From Gammaproteobacteria bacterium (GTDB taxonomy: Bacteria > Pseudomonadota > Gammaproteobacteria > Natronospirales > JAJUFS01): DNA of 33,372 nt. The position numbers and the translations under genes are program-made. The notes under the pieces are model-generated. The model had not been told where the DNA came from, searched no databases, and worked only from the letters and a program-made list of their open reading frames with translations. Of this stretch, positions 14,730 through 22,547 are shown piece by piece. How positions within the stretch are numbered: the stretch's first letter is position 1; each line of letters begins with the position of its first letter. The DNA lies in the NCBI GenBank assembly GCA_033720895.1, contig JAWWBS010000015.1, forward strand, positions 1 through 33,372. Direction: 5' to 3'.

Positions 14730-15620
14730 ATGATGATCGAACACTGGCAACTGCTGGTGGCGGCCTTGCTGACGGGCATGCTCGCCGGTATCGCTGCCTA
14801 TGCACTGGCCTTCCTCGGGGTCTGGCTGGGCGATGCCATCACCCGCAAGATGAAAATCATGCCGGTTCCGGCGGCTCCCGGCGACAAGGCCAGGCGCCAT
14901 TACCGGGTGCTGGGCAAGCGGGCCGGCATGTGGTGGGCCGCGATGCTGGTCGTGCTCGGTGTTACCGGGGTTACCTGGGTGCTGCTGCCCGGCAAGTGGT
15001 CCATCGAGCTCGAGCAATGGGGTTGGTACGTGGCAGCTGCCGTGCTGGTATTGCTGGTCCTGATGGCCTTCTGGAACCTGGTGAGCCTGTTCCTGCAGCG
15101 GCGCGATGCGCGTCATGACTGGCTCTCACATCGTGCCGTGGCGGCAGTACTTGATCGCCTCGGTGCCAACGGCTTCCGCATCTTCCACGAGGTGGTCATT
15201 GGCGAGGTGCTGATCGATCACGTGGTACTGGGCGAAAAAGGGATCTTTGCCATCAACACGGTAGCGCGGCGGGCTCACAAGAAGGACACAGAGCGGGCAG
15301 CGAAGTTGGAAAATGGCAAGCTGGCATTCAGCGACGGCGAGGTACTGGTCGAACCGATTGCCGAATCGGCCGCAAACCTGCGCATGCTCACCGCCGCCTG
15401 CACCAAGCTGCTCGGACACAAGGCCATCGTCCGGTCCGTGATCGCCTTGCCAGGCTGGAACTGCCAGCCGGATGCCAGCGAGAACCACATGCTGCTGAAC
15501 GAAACCAACCTGGCGACCCTGCCAAGCTGGAACCCGCCCGAGCATCACCTGATGCAGGAAGACGTGCCCAACCTGGAAAAATGGTTGCAGGAGCAGTCCA
15601 CTATCAAGACGCTGGACTGA
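14730..15620 (+). CDS. membrane protein with degenerate NERD (nuclease-related) domain
   Basis: 296 residues. Three hydrophobic segments (about 7-33, 66-86 and 96-117) precede a cytoplasmic domain that resembles NERD: RAVAAVLDRLGANGFRIFHEVVIGEVLIDHVVLGEKGIFAIN. NERD domains are PD-(D/E)xK-like and normally read '..iDhvvvgp.GvfviEtK'. D163 is present, but the expected E and K are N176 and V178 here (AINTVARR), so nuclease activity is doubtful. The later part (about 200-270) keeps a Rossmann-like pattern (VRSVIALPGWNC). The first ATG of a pair (14730, 14733) has GGGGA upstream. It is convergent with mscS, with the stop codons 10 bp apart. Confidence 0.8.
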   Translation: MMIEHWQLLVAALLTGMLAGIAAYALAFLGVWLGDAITRKMKIMPVPAAPGDKARRHYRVLGKRAGMWWAAMLVVLGVTGVTWVLLPGKWSIELEQWGWYVAAAVLVLLVLMAFWNLVSLFLQRRDARHDWLSHRAVAAVLDRLGANGFRIFHEVVIGEVLIDHVVLGEKGIFAINTVARRAHKKDTERAAKLENGKLAFSDGEVLVEPIAESAANLRMLTAACTKLLGHKAIVRSVIALPGWNCQPDASENHMLLNETNLATLPSWNPPEHHLMQEDVPNLEKWLQEQSTIKTLD

Positions 15621-15629
15621 ACAGGCCGT

Positions 15630-16541
15630 TCAGGAGTCGCCGGGCTCCGGCTGGCTGGTCTCGTTGACCAGGCGGAGCGGCTCCTTGAAGGTCATGGTGC
15701 GGTAAGGGAACGGGATCTCGATGCCGGCTTCGTCCAGCGCCTGCTTGGACGCCGTGACCACTTCTGCAATCGAGCGCCGCTGTTCCAGCGGCTTGGGGCT
15801 GGTCCACCAGATAAGGTCGATGTCGATGCTGGAGGCGCCGTAGGCCTTGGGCAGCACGTCGATCGGCAGCTTGTCATCCACGCTTTCGCAGCCGCGCAGC
15901 GCCTTCTCCAGCACGTCCACGGCCGTGGCGACGTCCTCGCCGTAGGCGATGCCCGTCGTCACCTCGACGCGACGACGTCTCTGGCTGGTCAATACCTGCA
16001 CCGGGTTCTTGTAGAGAAAGGCATTCGGCAGGATCAGGTGCTCGCCACTCAAGGTGCGAAGCTCTGTCATCCGCACGTTGATGTGCAGCACTTCGCCCAC
16101 ATAGCCCTCGCATTCGATCACATCACCGTTCTCGAAGGGAAAACGCCACAGCAGCAGGATGCCGGCAAAAAAGTTCTCGAAAATGTCGCGGAAGGCAAAA
16201 CCGATGGCGATCGACACGATGCCCAGGCCGCCGACCACCTTGGTGATGGTCACGCCCGGAACGACGATGGTCGCGATCAGCAACATGCCGAGTGTCCAGA
16301 TGAGGATGTTGACCACCCGCGAAATCACCTGGCGCAGCGACGGCCGCATGCGCGATCGGGCAAGCACGGCGCGGAAGGTACGATCGAGCACTCGCGCCAC
16401 CAGCCACAACAGCAAGAACAGCAGCAGCGCGCCGAGCAGGTGCGGAATATGGCGCAGGAAGTCTTGCCAGATATCGATCAGGCTGCCCTGCACGATATCG
16501 AGGATGCCCTGCAGGCTGCTGTCGGTGTTGGTGGGTGTCAT
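15630..16541 (-). CDS. MscS-type mechanosensitive ion channel
   Basis: 303 residues, similar in size to E. coli MscS (286). It opens under membrane tension to release solutes during osmotic downshock. Three transmembrane segments: about 30-52, 75-95, and the pore helix TM3 with Gly/Ala packing (VVGGLGIVSIAIGFAFRDIFENFFAGILLL, about 101-130). The beta domain starts at FPFENGDVIECEGYVGEV, and the following ILPNAFLYKNPV matches the family. The C-terminal alpha/beta domain ends near FPYRTMTFKEP. The ATG at 16541 is used; upstream sequence is short and shows no clear ribosome binding site. Confidence 0.95.
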   Translation of the reverse strand: MTPTNTDSSLQGILDIVQGSLIDIWQDFLRHIPHLLGALLLFLLLWLVARVLDRTFRAVLARSRMRPSLRQVISRVVNILIWTLGMLLIATIVVPGVTITKVVGGLGIVSIAIGFAFRDIFENFFAGILLLWRFPFENGDVIECEGYVGEVLHINVRMTELRTLSGEHLILPNAFLYKNPVQVLTSQRRRRVEVTTGIAYGEDVATAVDVLEKALRGCESVDDKLPIDVLPKAYGASSIDIDLIWWTSPKPLEQRRSIAEVVTASKQALDEAGIEIPFPYRTMTFKEPLRLVNETSQPEPGDS

Positions 16542-16568
16542 GCTGTCAGTCTAGCAGAGCTGCCGGCC

Positions 16569-17510
16569 TCAGCCGGTATCGCCCTGCCAGGCGTTCTCGC
16601 TCTTGTATTCCTTTTCGCCAGCCGTGATTGCCAGTGGCAGACGGTTCTGCATCGGCGGCAGCGGGCAGGTAGCCAGCGCCGTAAAGGCGCAAGGCGGGTT
16701 GTAGACCTTGTTGAAGTCGATCACCGTCATGGGTGGCTGGTCCGGCAACTGCACGGGCGGGTCGATGTAGATGTAACGCCCGGCGCCATAGCTGCCTCGT
16801 CCCGAGGTGGCATCGGCAAGCATGACGAACCAGGGACTCGATTCGTCCTGCTGGATGACCAGCAGGCGGTACTCCTCGCCCTCATGCTCGAAGACGATTT
16901 CGCCTGGCGAACGCATGGCTTCTTCCATGCCGAGAATGTTGATGATGTTGACGCCCTGGGGTTCGGGATAGGGTTCGAAGGTCGCGATCTTCCGCCACTC
17001 GAGGTCGATGGGAAAGTAGTCGAGCCCGGTGAATTCCTGGATGGCATCCGACTCGATGTCCCTCATGCGAACGCCGATTTCGCCGAAGCGTTCGATCAGG
17101 TAGAAACGCAATGAACCGTAGTGCAGTACGGTGGGTTTGCGCTGCCTGTCGTCGGCCAGGCCGATGCGCTCGACAGGGTTGCCGTCGGCATCGGTGACCG
17201 AGCGGCTGGCCGGCCCGAAATAGAGCGCACCCTGGGCACTCAAGTCGATGCTGCCGAGGTCGGCAGGCACCTTGTGGTAATCCACTTCGCAGTCCGCACC
17301 GGATCCGTTGCCCAGCTGGTTGAGGCCGGGTTCCAGCCAGCACAGGCCGACCAGCGACAGCCAGCCATTCGCACTGCCGATGCTGGCGTTTCGCTCGGCC
17401 TGCCAGGCCTTGATCTCTGCCTTGTGTTCTTCCGCGGTGGGTCCGGGGAGTTCCTGGGAGCAACCCAGCAATGACAGCATGGCTGCAAGCGTCAGAATTT
17501 TCTTCACCAC
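16569..17510 (-). CDS. DUF1684 domain lipoprotein
   Basis: 313 residues, function unknown. A lipoprotein signal ends at LLGC (Cys17). The DUF1684 body includes WLSLVGLCWLEPGLNQLG near the start and the family hallmark near the end: DFNKVYNPPCAFTALATCPLPPMQNRLPLAITAGEKEY. It is predicted to face the periplasm. Two consecutive GTG codons (17510 and 17507) could start it. AAGGAG lies five bases before the first and eight before the second. The second overlaps the stop of the upstream SDR gene as GTGA, so the pair is translationally coupled and likely one operon. Confidence 0.9.
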   Translation of the reverse strand: MVKKILTLAAMLSLLGCSQELPGPTAEEHKAEIKAWQAERNASIGSANGWLSLVGLCWLEPGLNQLGNGSGADCEVDYHKVPADLGSIDLSAQGALYFGPASRSVTDADGNPVERIGLADDRQRKPTVLHYGSLRFYLIERFGEIGVRMRDIESDAIQEFTGLDYFPIDLEWRKIATFEPYPEPQGVNIINILGMEEAMRSPGEIVFEHEGEEYRLLVIQQDESSPWFVMLADATSGRGSYGAGRYIYIDPPVQLPDQPPMTVIDFNKVYNPPCAFTALATCPLPPMQNRLPLAITAGEKEYKSENAWQGDTG

Positions 17511-18235
17511 GGTATCTCCTTGCCATCGCGATAGAATCCGCCGCTGGGACCATCAGGCCCGAGCCGCGCTGCCCACAGCACGCTGGCTGCACCTTCGGCG
17601 GGCGTGCGGCTGGCATTCGGACCGCCCATGTCGGTCTGCACCCAGCCGGGGCATACCGAATTGACCTTGATGTTCTGCTTCGCGAGTTCATTGGCGAACA
17701 CTCGCGTTACGGTATTCAGCGCCGTCTTGGACAGGCGATATCCCAGCACCCGCGAATCCATATCGGACAGCTGGCCCATGCCGGAAGAGACATTGACCAC
17801 TCGCGCATTTGGCCGAAGCAGTGGCCCCAGCGCCTGGATCAAACGCACCGCGCCCAGGGTATTGGTGTTGAAGATTTCCATCAGGGAGGTAGCAGGAATC
17901 AACCAGGGATTCGACGAATAGCGCCCGGTCGTGTCGTCCGAGGATTCCGGCAGGATGCCGGCGGAATTGACCAGCACGTCGAGGCCCTTGTGCGTAGATT
18001 TCAGCCAGTCTGCCAGGGCACGCACCTGCTCGCCGGAGGTGATATCCAGCTTGCGCGCTTCGATGTCGAGACTTTCATCACGCGCCTGTTCCAGCAGGTC
18101 ATTGAGCTTGCCGGGATCGCGGGCCGCGGCAATGACATGCAGGCCATCGCGGGCCAGGCCAAGGGCAACTTCGCGGCCGATGCCGCGGTTGGCGCCAGTC
18201 ACCAGGGCGATTTGCGGTGCTCCCGTGTTGCTCAT
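17504..18235 (-). CDS. short-chain dehydrogenase/reductase (carbonyl reductase-like)
   Basis: 243-residue NAD(P)H-dependent oxidoreductase of the SDR superfamily, cytoplasmic. Cofactor loop TGANRGIG (13-20); AAARD after beta-2 suggests NADP(H); NSAG at 90-93 replaces the usual NNAG; catalytic S150/S151, Y166 and K170 (VVNVSSG, then YRLSK). The PG motif VCPGWVQTDMGG follows. The insertion between NSAG and the active-site Ser is like plant and animal carbonyl reductases. The ATG at 18235 has AGGAG five bases upstream; the longer open frame to 18274 lacks such a site. The substrate is unknown. It overlaps the DUF1684 lipoprotein gene. Confidence 0.94.
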   Translation of the reverse strand: MSNTGAPQIALVTGANRGIGREVALGLARDGLHVIAAARDPGKLNDLLEQARDESLDIEARKLDITSGEQVRALADWLKSTHKGLDVLVNSAGILPESSDDTTGRYSSNPWLIPATSLMEIFNTNTLGAVRLIQALGPLLRPNARVVNVSSGMGQLSDMDSRVLGYRLSKTALNTVTRVFANELAKQNIKVNSVCPGWVQTDMGGPNASRTPAEGAASVLWAARLGPDGPSGGFYRDGKEIPW

Positions 18236-18348
18236 GAACTCTCCTGTCGTTGTTGATGGGGCGCGCGGGTGCAATTCCCGGCCGCTCTAGGGCATCCTGC
18301 CGAATACACCCTGGAAATTCCATCCGTCAGTCACGAATCCGAAAGGCC

Positions 18349-18933
18349 ATGCCCAAGACCCCGCCACCCGCCGATAACGCCGAGCTCCAGCCCCTGCCGG
18401 ATTTCCTGGAGGGTGCACTGGATATCGTCACCATTGGCGTCAATCCCTCCATTGCCTCGGCGCGGGCCGGTTTTTACTATGCCAACCCGCGCAATCGCTT
18501 CTGGCCGGCACTGAATGCCTCGACGCTGGTCGACGAGGAGCTGGCACCCGGCATCGATTCGATTGCCCGGCTGGCAGGCCGGCATGGCATCGGTTTCACC
18601 GACATCGTCAAGCGTCCCACGCCGATGGAAAAAGACCTCCCGGTCGCCGAGTTGCGGGCCGGAGCGGAAATCCTGCGCGACAAGCTGCTTGCTGTCCGCC
18701 CCGCGATTCTCTGGTTCAACGGCAAGACGCCACATGATCGCCTGATGCGCCTGCTCGGCCTTGAAAAGGCGGCGGGCTGGGGCGAGCAGCCGCAGCGCTG
18801 GGAAGGCATGCGATGTTTCGTGGCGCCCAATCCCAGTCCGGCCAACGCCGCGTTTTCTCTCGACGAGCTGGTGGGCTGGTACGACCGGCTGGCGGCGCTT
18901 CGAGCGGCATTGCGGGATGGATCCACGGCATGA
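18349..18933 (+). CDS. mug: G:T/U mismatch-specific DNA glycosylase (MUG/TDG family)
   Basis: 194 residues. It removes uracil or thymine, and some alkylated bases, opposite guanine to start base-excision repair. Motif 1 is GVNPSIASARAGFYYANPRNRFWPAL with N32 at the position of the catalytic/water-positioning Asn; motif 2 is NPSPAN (161-166), a variant of the NPSG-type block that inserts into DNA. The ATG at 18349 is chosen because the family starts shortly before the first strand (LDIVTIGVNP) and AAAGG lies just upstream; the open frame to 18250 adds residues without a start signal. Its stop overlaps the next ATG (ATGA). Confidence 0.93.
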   Translation: MPKTPPPADNAELQPLPDFLEGALDIVTIGVNPSIASARAGFYYANPRNRFWPALNASTLVDEELAPGIDSIARLAGRHGIGFTDIVKRPTPMEKDLPVAELRAGAEILRDKLLAVRPAILWFNGKTPHDRLMRLLGLEKAAGWGEQPQRWEGMRCFVAPNPSPANAAFSLDELVGWYDRLAALRAALRDGSTA

Positions 18934-19091
18934 CGGGTCGGATGAAAGCCAAGGGCGACCTGCCGCAAAAGACCTGCCAGGTTTGTCAGCGCCCGTTTGC
19001 CTGGCGCAGGAAGTGGGAAAAATGCTGGGACGAGGTGAAGTACTGCTCGGACCGCTGCCGTCGTGCGAGGAATGCAGGACAGGGGCGCTAG
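18930..19091 (+). CDS. DUF2256 small zinc-finger-like protein
   Basis: 53 residues. It matches DUF2256: KGDLPQKTCQVCQRPFAWRRKWEKCWDEVKYCSDRCRR, with Cys pairs C-x2-C and C-x3-C that could bind one zinc, in a very basic background. The ATG at 18930 overlaps the mug stop as ATGA; an ATG at 18942 would also leave the whole domain. The family role is unknown; the fold and charge suit nucleic acid or protein binding, and coupling to a DNA glycosylase points to DNA repair (inference). Confidence 0.9.
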   Translation: MTGRMKAKGDLPQKTCQVCQRPFAWRRKWEKCWDEVKYCSDRCRRARNAGQGR

Positions 19092-19154
19092 CGCCTGTCA
19101 TGGCCGAGGTGCTAACTTTCGGCCATCATCCCGGGCACTGGAGAAGGGGGAGCA

Positions 19155-19688
19155 ATGTCCACGAGCTACTCGAAAACGGCGCGCCGCCTGCACTGGATCA
19201 TCGCCGTGCTGGTGATCCTGCAATTCATTTTCATTTTCACCGCCGAGGGCCTGCCACGCGAGCACGAGCTGCGAGGCCTGTTTTTCCAGCTGCATTTTTC
19301 CACCGGTTTCACGGTGCTGTTGCTGGCAGTCTGGCGAGTGATCAATCGCTTCACCAATCCGCCGCCCATGCCGGAGCAGGGCATGTCGCGTGCCGTGCAG
19401 CTTGCGGCGGCAACGGCCCACTGGGCGATGTATGCCGCCATCTTCATCCTGCCGGTCACCGGCCTGATGCTGGTCAACACGCGGGGCAGTGCCGTTGGCT
19501 ATTTCTGGCTTTTCGACCTGCCGATGATTGTCGGCGAGAGTGATGACTTGCACGAGCTGGTCGAAGCGATTCACGTACCGGTGGGTATCGGCCTGCTGGC
19601 ACTGGCCAGCCTGCACGCGCTCGCCGCTCTCTGGCATCACTTCATTCGCAAGGACGACACGCTGAGGCGCATGCTCGGCCGTGGCTGA
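19155..19688 (+). CDS. cytochrome b561 (second copy)
   Basis: 177 residues, four transmembrane helices, diheme b561 of the bacterial type, in the inner membrane. Candidate heme ligands: H13 (RRLHWII), H47 (FQLHFSTG), the TAHWAMY histidine, and helix 4 IHVPVGIGLLALASLHALAALWHHF. The ATG at 19155 has GGGGGAG upstream. Its stop codon overlaps the TauE/SafE start by 8 nt, so the two are coupled. It is distinct from the YceI-linked b561 at 9854-10468, which has a longer helix 1-2 loop and C-terminal tail. Confidence 0.93.
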   Translation: MSTSYSKTARRLHWIIAVLVILQFIFIFTAEGLPREHELRGLFFQLHFSTGFTVLLLAVWRVINRFTNPPPMPEQGMSRAVQLAAATAHWAMYAAIFILPVTGLMLVNTRGSAVGYFWLFDLPMIVGESDDLHELVEAIHVPVGIGLLALASLHALAALWHHFIRKDDTLRRMLGRG

Positions 19689-20409
19689 GCTCGAACTCCT
19701 CGCGATTGCGCTGACGGCCATGCTGGCCTCGGCGCTGACCCTGCTGTCGGGGTTCGGGCTGGGCACCTTGCTGATGCCGGTCGTGGCGCTCTTCTTTCCC
19801 GTCGAGGTGGCGGTCGCCGTCACCGCGCTGGTGCACCTGGCCAACAATGCCTACAAGTTCGTCGTGCTGGGAGCCGGGGCTGATTGGAGCCTGGTCAGGC
19901 GCTTCGGCATCCCGGCGGTGCTGCTGGCCTTCCCGGGAGCATGGCTGCTGACCCATGCCGCAGCCGTGCCGACACGACAGCTCATCGGGGCATTGATCCT
20001 GCTGTTCGTGCTGCTGGAGCTGCTGCCGGTCGTCAAGCGCCTCAAGTTCCCGGCGCACTGGATGCCCTTGGGCGGTGCCCTGAGTGGATTCTTCGGTGGC
20101 CTTTCCGGCCACCAGGGCGCGTTCCGCAGCCTGTTCCTGCTGAAAAGCCACATCAGCAAGGAGCAGTTCATCGCGACCAATATCGTCATTGCACTGCTGG
20201 TGGATGTGGCCCGGCTGGGCGTCTACGGCTGGCGCGCGCCCACGCTGCAAATCGACTGGCTCCTGGCGGCCATAGCCACCCTCGCGGCCTTTGCCGGCGT
20301 CAATATTGGCCGTCGCTTCATCCACAAGGTCACCATCGACAGCATCCAGAAACTCGTCGCCGTGCTGCTGAGTGTCATCGGTGTCGGTATGATGTGCGGC
20401 ATCCTGTAA
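19681..20409 (+). CDS. TauE/SafE family membrane permease
   Basis: 242 residues with about seven or eight hydrophobic segments. Family features: LTLLSGFGLGTLLMPVVALFFPVEVAVAVTALVHLANNAYKF in the first repeat, and GGALSGFFGGLSGHQGAFRSLFLL in the second. Family members export or import small organosulfur or sulfite-type anions, but the substrate here cannot be read. It starts with GTG at 19681, inside the end of the cytochrome gene. The CrtI-like gene follows after 13 bp, so these three form one transcription unit. Confidence 0.92.
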   Translation: MAELELLAIALTAMLASALTLLSGFGLGTLLMPVVALFFPVEVAVAVTALVHLANNAYKFVVLGAGADWSLVRRFGIPAVLLAFPGAWLLTHAAAVPTRQLIGALILLFVLLELLPVVKRLKFPAHWMPLGGALSGFFGGLSGHQGAFRSLFLLKSHISKEQFIATNIVIALLVDVARLGVYGWRAPTLQIDWLLAAIATLAAFAGVNIGRRFIHKVTIDSIQKLVAVLLSVIGVGMMCGIL

Positions 20410-20422
20410 CGCGGAGACTCCA

Positions 20423-21994
20423 ATGCAGTATGACGTCGTCATCATCGGGGCCGGGCACAACGGCCTGACCTGCGCCTGTTACCTGGCAGCAGCCGGCCTG
20501 AAGGTGCGCCTGCTGGAGCGCCGGGATGTGGTTGGCGGCGCGGCAGTCACCGAGGAGTTTCACCCGGGCTTCCGCAACTCGGTGGCGAGCTACACGGTTT
20601 CGCTGCTGAATCCCAAGGTGATCAAGGACCTGCGCCTGCACGACAACGGCTTGAAGGTCGTCGAGCGCCCAATGTCGAATTTCCTGCCACTGAACGATCG
20701 CGACTTTTTCCAGGCCGGCCCGACGTCGGCTGACACGCAACGGGAAGTTGCACGCTTTTCGAAAAAGGATGCCGAGGCGCTGCCGGAGTTCAACGCGCGG
20801 CTCGATGCCATCGGCGACGTATTGCGTGACCTGGTGCTGGAGACCCCGCCTAACGTTGGCGGCGGCATTTCCGACATGCTGAAAGGCCTGAAGGTCGGCA
20901 ACCGTTTCCGCAAGCTCGACATGGAGCAGCGGCGCGACTTGCTGGACCTTTTCGCCAAGTCGGCGGGTGACTGGCTGGATGCCTGGTTCGAGTCCGATCC
21001 CATCAAGGCCCTGCACGGTTTCGATGCCGTCGTCGGCAATTACGCCAGTCCGTACACGCCGGGTTCGGCTTACGTGCTGCTGCATCACGTCTTCGGCGAA
21101 GTGAACGGCAAGAAGGGTGCCTGGGGCCATGCCATCGGGGGCATGGGTGCGATCACGCAAGCCATGCGCAAGGAGGCCGAGGCGCGGGATGTCGAGATCA
21201 CGACCAATGCCGCCGTGCAGAAGGTCAACGTGGTCAACGGCAAGGCGACGGGCGTGACGCTGGCTGATGGCACCGTTATCGATGCGAAGAAGGTCGTCTC
21301 CAACCTGAATCCGAAGCTGCTGTTCCTGAAACTGCTTGATGAATCCGATGTGGGCCCCGACTTCCGGCGTCGCATGCAGGGATGGAAATGCGGTTCCGGC
21401 ACCTTCCGCATGAACGTGGCGCTGTCGGAGCTGCCAAAGTTCAGCTGCAAGCCCGAGGCCGGTCCGCATCATGGTGCAGGCATCATCATTGCTCCTTCGC
21501 TGGATTACATGGATCGCGCCTATATCGATGCGAAACAGCAGGGCTGGTCGCAGCAGCCGATCGTGGAGATGCTGATTCCCAGCACCATGGACGACACGCT
21601 GGCACCGGAAGGACAGCATGTTGCAAGCCTGTTCTGCCAGCATGTCGCGCCGGAGCTGCCGGACGGTCGTTCCTGGCATGACGAAAAGGACAAGGTGGCC
21701 GAGCTGATGATCGACACCGTCGACGCCTATGCGCCGAATTTCAAGTCGTCGGTGCTTGGCCGCATGGCCTTGTCGCCGCAGGACCTGGAAGACACCTTCG
21801 GACTCGTCGGCGGCGACATCTTCCATGGTGCACTTGGCCTGGATCAGTTGTATTCGGCGCGACCGATGCTCGGTTACGCGGATTACCGCTCGCCCATCAA
21901 GGGGCTCTATCTTTGCGGGTCAGGTACGCATCCGGGTGGTGGTGTGACCGGCGCACCGGGGCATAACGCAGCGCGTGAAATCCTGAAGGATTGA
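20423..21994 (+). CDS. FAD-dependent oxidoreductase, CrtI/PYROXD2-like
   Basis: 523 residues. Flavoprotein of the phytoene desaturase/amine oxidase superfamily, closest in layout to PYROXD2-type proteins. The dinucleotide-binding loop is VVIIGAGHNGLTCACYLAAAG (G9, G11, G14), with LLERRDVVGGAA after the second strand. The C-terminal FAD signature is LYLCGSGTHPGGGVTGAPGHNAAREIL. The middle region (HHVFGEVNGKKGAWGHAIGGMGAITQAM) is typical of this group. No carotenoid gene is nearby, so carotenoid synthesis is not supported. The ATG at 20423 has GGAG at good spacing. It ends at a strong terminator and is probably the last gene of an operon starting at mug. Confidence 0.92.
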   Translation: MQYDVVIIGAGHNGLTCACYLAAAGLKVRLLERRDVVGGAAVTEEFHPGFRNSVASYTVSLLNPKVIKDLRLHDNGLKVVERPMSNFLPLNDRDFFQAGPTSADTQREVARFSKKDAEALPEFNARLDAIGDVLRDLVLETPPNVGGGISDMLKGLKVGNRFRKLDMEQRRDLLDLFAKSAGDWLDAWFESDPIKALHGFDAVVGNYASPYTPGSAYVLLHHVFGEVNGKKGAWGHAIGGMGAITQAMRKEAEARDVEITTNAAVQKVNVVNGKATGVTLADGTVIDAKKVVSNLNPKLLFLKLLDESDVGPDFRRRMQGWKCGSGTFRMNVALSELPKFSCKPEAGPHHGAGIIIAPSLDYMDRAYIDAKQQGWSQQPIVEMLIPSTMDDTLAPEGQHVASLFCQHVAPELPDGRSWHDEKDKVAELMIDTVDAYAPNFKSSVLGRMALSPQDLEDTFGLVGGDIFHGALGLDQLYSARPMLGYADYRSPIKGLYLCGSGTHPGGGVTGAPGHNAAREILKD

Positions 21995-21995
21995 A

Positions 21996-22020
21996 AAAAG
22001 CCCCGCGGCTGCGGGGCTTT
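21996..22020. terminator. intrinsic terminator (GCCCCGC type), bidirectional
   Basis: AAAGCCCCGC, loop GGCT, GCGGGGCTTT: ten paired positions flanked by A- and T-rich ends. It ends the CrtI-like operon and can serve the convergent GFA gene. Nearly the same 24-bp sequence recurs at 22548-22571. Confidence 0.88.
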
Positions 22021-22037
22021 CCGGTTTCAATACAGCG

Positions 22038-22466
22038 TCATTCGGCAACAGCCTCGCCGCTGCCGCCGAGCTCTGCCGGGAAATCCTTCAGCTTGGGCGC
22101 GCCGTCGTGAATGCGCAGCACGGTTTCCGCGTAATTGACGTGAACGCCTGGCTGGAACTCCAGCGTGGGCAGCAGGGCGGCATAGACATCCGTCAGGCCG
22201 AACCCGGGATGCTCGGTCATTACATGACCGCCGCATTGCTTGCACCACATGCGAATGCTGGAAGGATTCTTGCTGAAGCTGCCGAGATGTTCCTGGCCGC
22301 TGGTCACTTTCACGGATTCCGGTTTCCACAGCGTGAATGCGTTGACGGGGCCTGCCGACCAGTGTCGGCACGAATCGCAGTGGCAATACCCCATGGCCTC
22401 TGGCGAACCCGTTGCCTCGATTTCCACGGCGCCGCAAAAACAGCTTCCTTTGTGAGATTCAGTCAT
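22038..22466 (-). CDS. GFA family (glutathione-dependent formaldehyde-activating-like) protein
   Basis: 142 residues, cytoplasmic zinc protein of the GFA/Mss4-like fold. Zinc-ligand cysteines: C9 and C11 (GSCFCGAVE), C28, C30 and C33 (YCHCDSC), then C75 and C78 (MWCKQCGG). Family members bind glutathione adducts; true formaldehyde activation is shown for few. The ATG at 22466 is preceded on the coding strand by eleven G residues and AAGATC, so the ribosome binding site lies inside the homopolymer. The gene lies alone between two near-identical terminator hairpins. Confidence 0.93.
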   Translation of the reverse strand: MTESHKGSCFCGAVEIEATGSPEAMGYCHCDSCRHWSAGPVNAFTLWKPESVKVTSGQEHLGSFSKNPSSIRMWCKQCGGHVMTEHPGFGLTDVYAALLPTLEFQPGVHVNYAETVLRIHDGAPKLKDFPAELGGSGEAVAE

Positions 22467-22472
22467 GATCTT

Positions 22473-22483
22473 CCCCCCCCCCC
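22473..22483 (-). promoter_or_regulatory. 11-nt poly-G tract at the ribosome binding site of the GFA gene
   Basis: Eleven C on plus (G on the coding strand) end six bases before the ATG at 22466. This tract supplies the Shine-Dalgarno-like sequence (GGGGGAA). Such runs are prone to slippage, which would alter spacing between upstream signals and the start. Confidence 0.6.
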
Positions 22484-22547
22484 TCGGTGACTGCCGAATC
22501 AGGGTTTAAAGTGTAGGTCATGAATGCCATGCCAACTGGCAATGACG

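Noticed and set aside
15618-15632. TGAAC-AGGCC-GTTCA hairpin between convergent stop codons
   Set aside because: The stem has only 5 bp and no T-run; too weak to call a terminator.
18265-18295. Segment resembling a tRNA T-arm (GGGTGCAATTCCC)
   Set aside because: No acceptor, D-arm or anticodon arm can be formed around it.
20375-21826. Minus-strand frame of 483 codons
   Set aside because: It is antisense to the CrtI/PYROXD2-like gene, which has both FAD-binding signatures.
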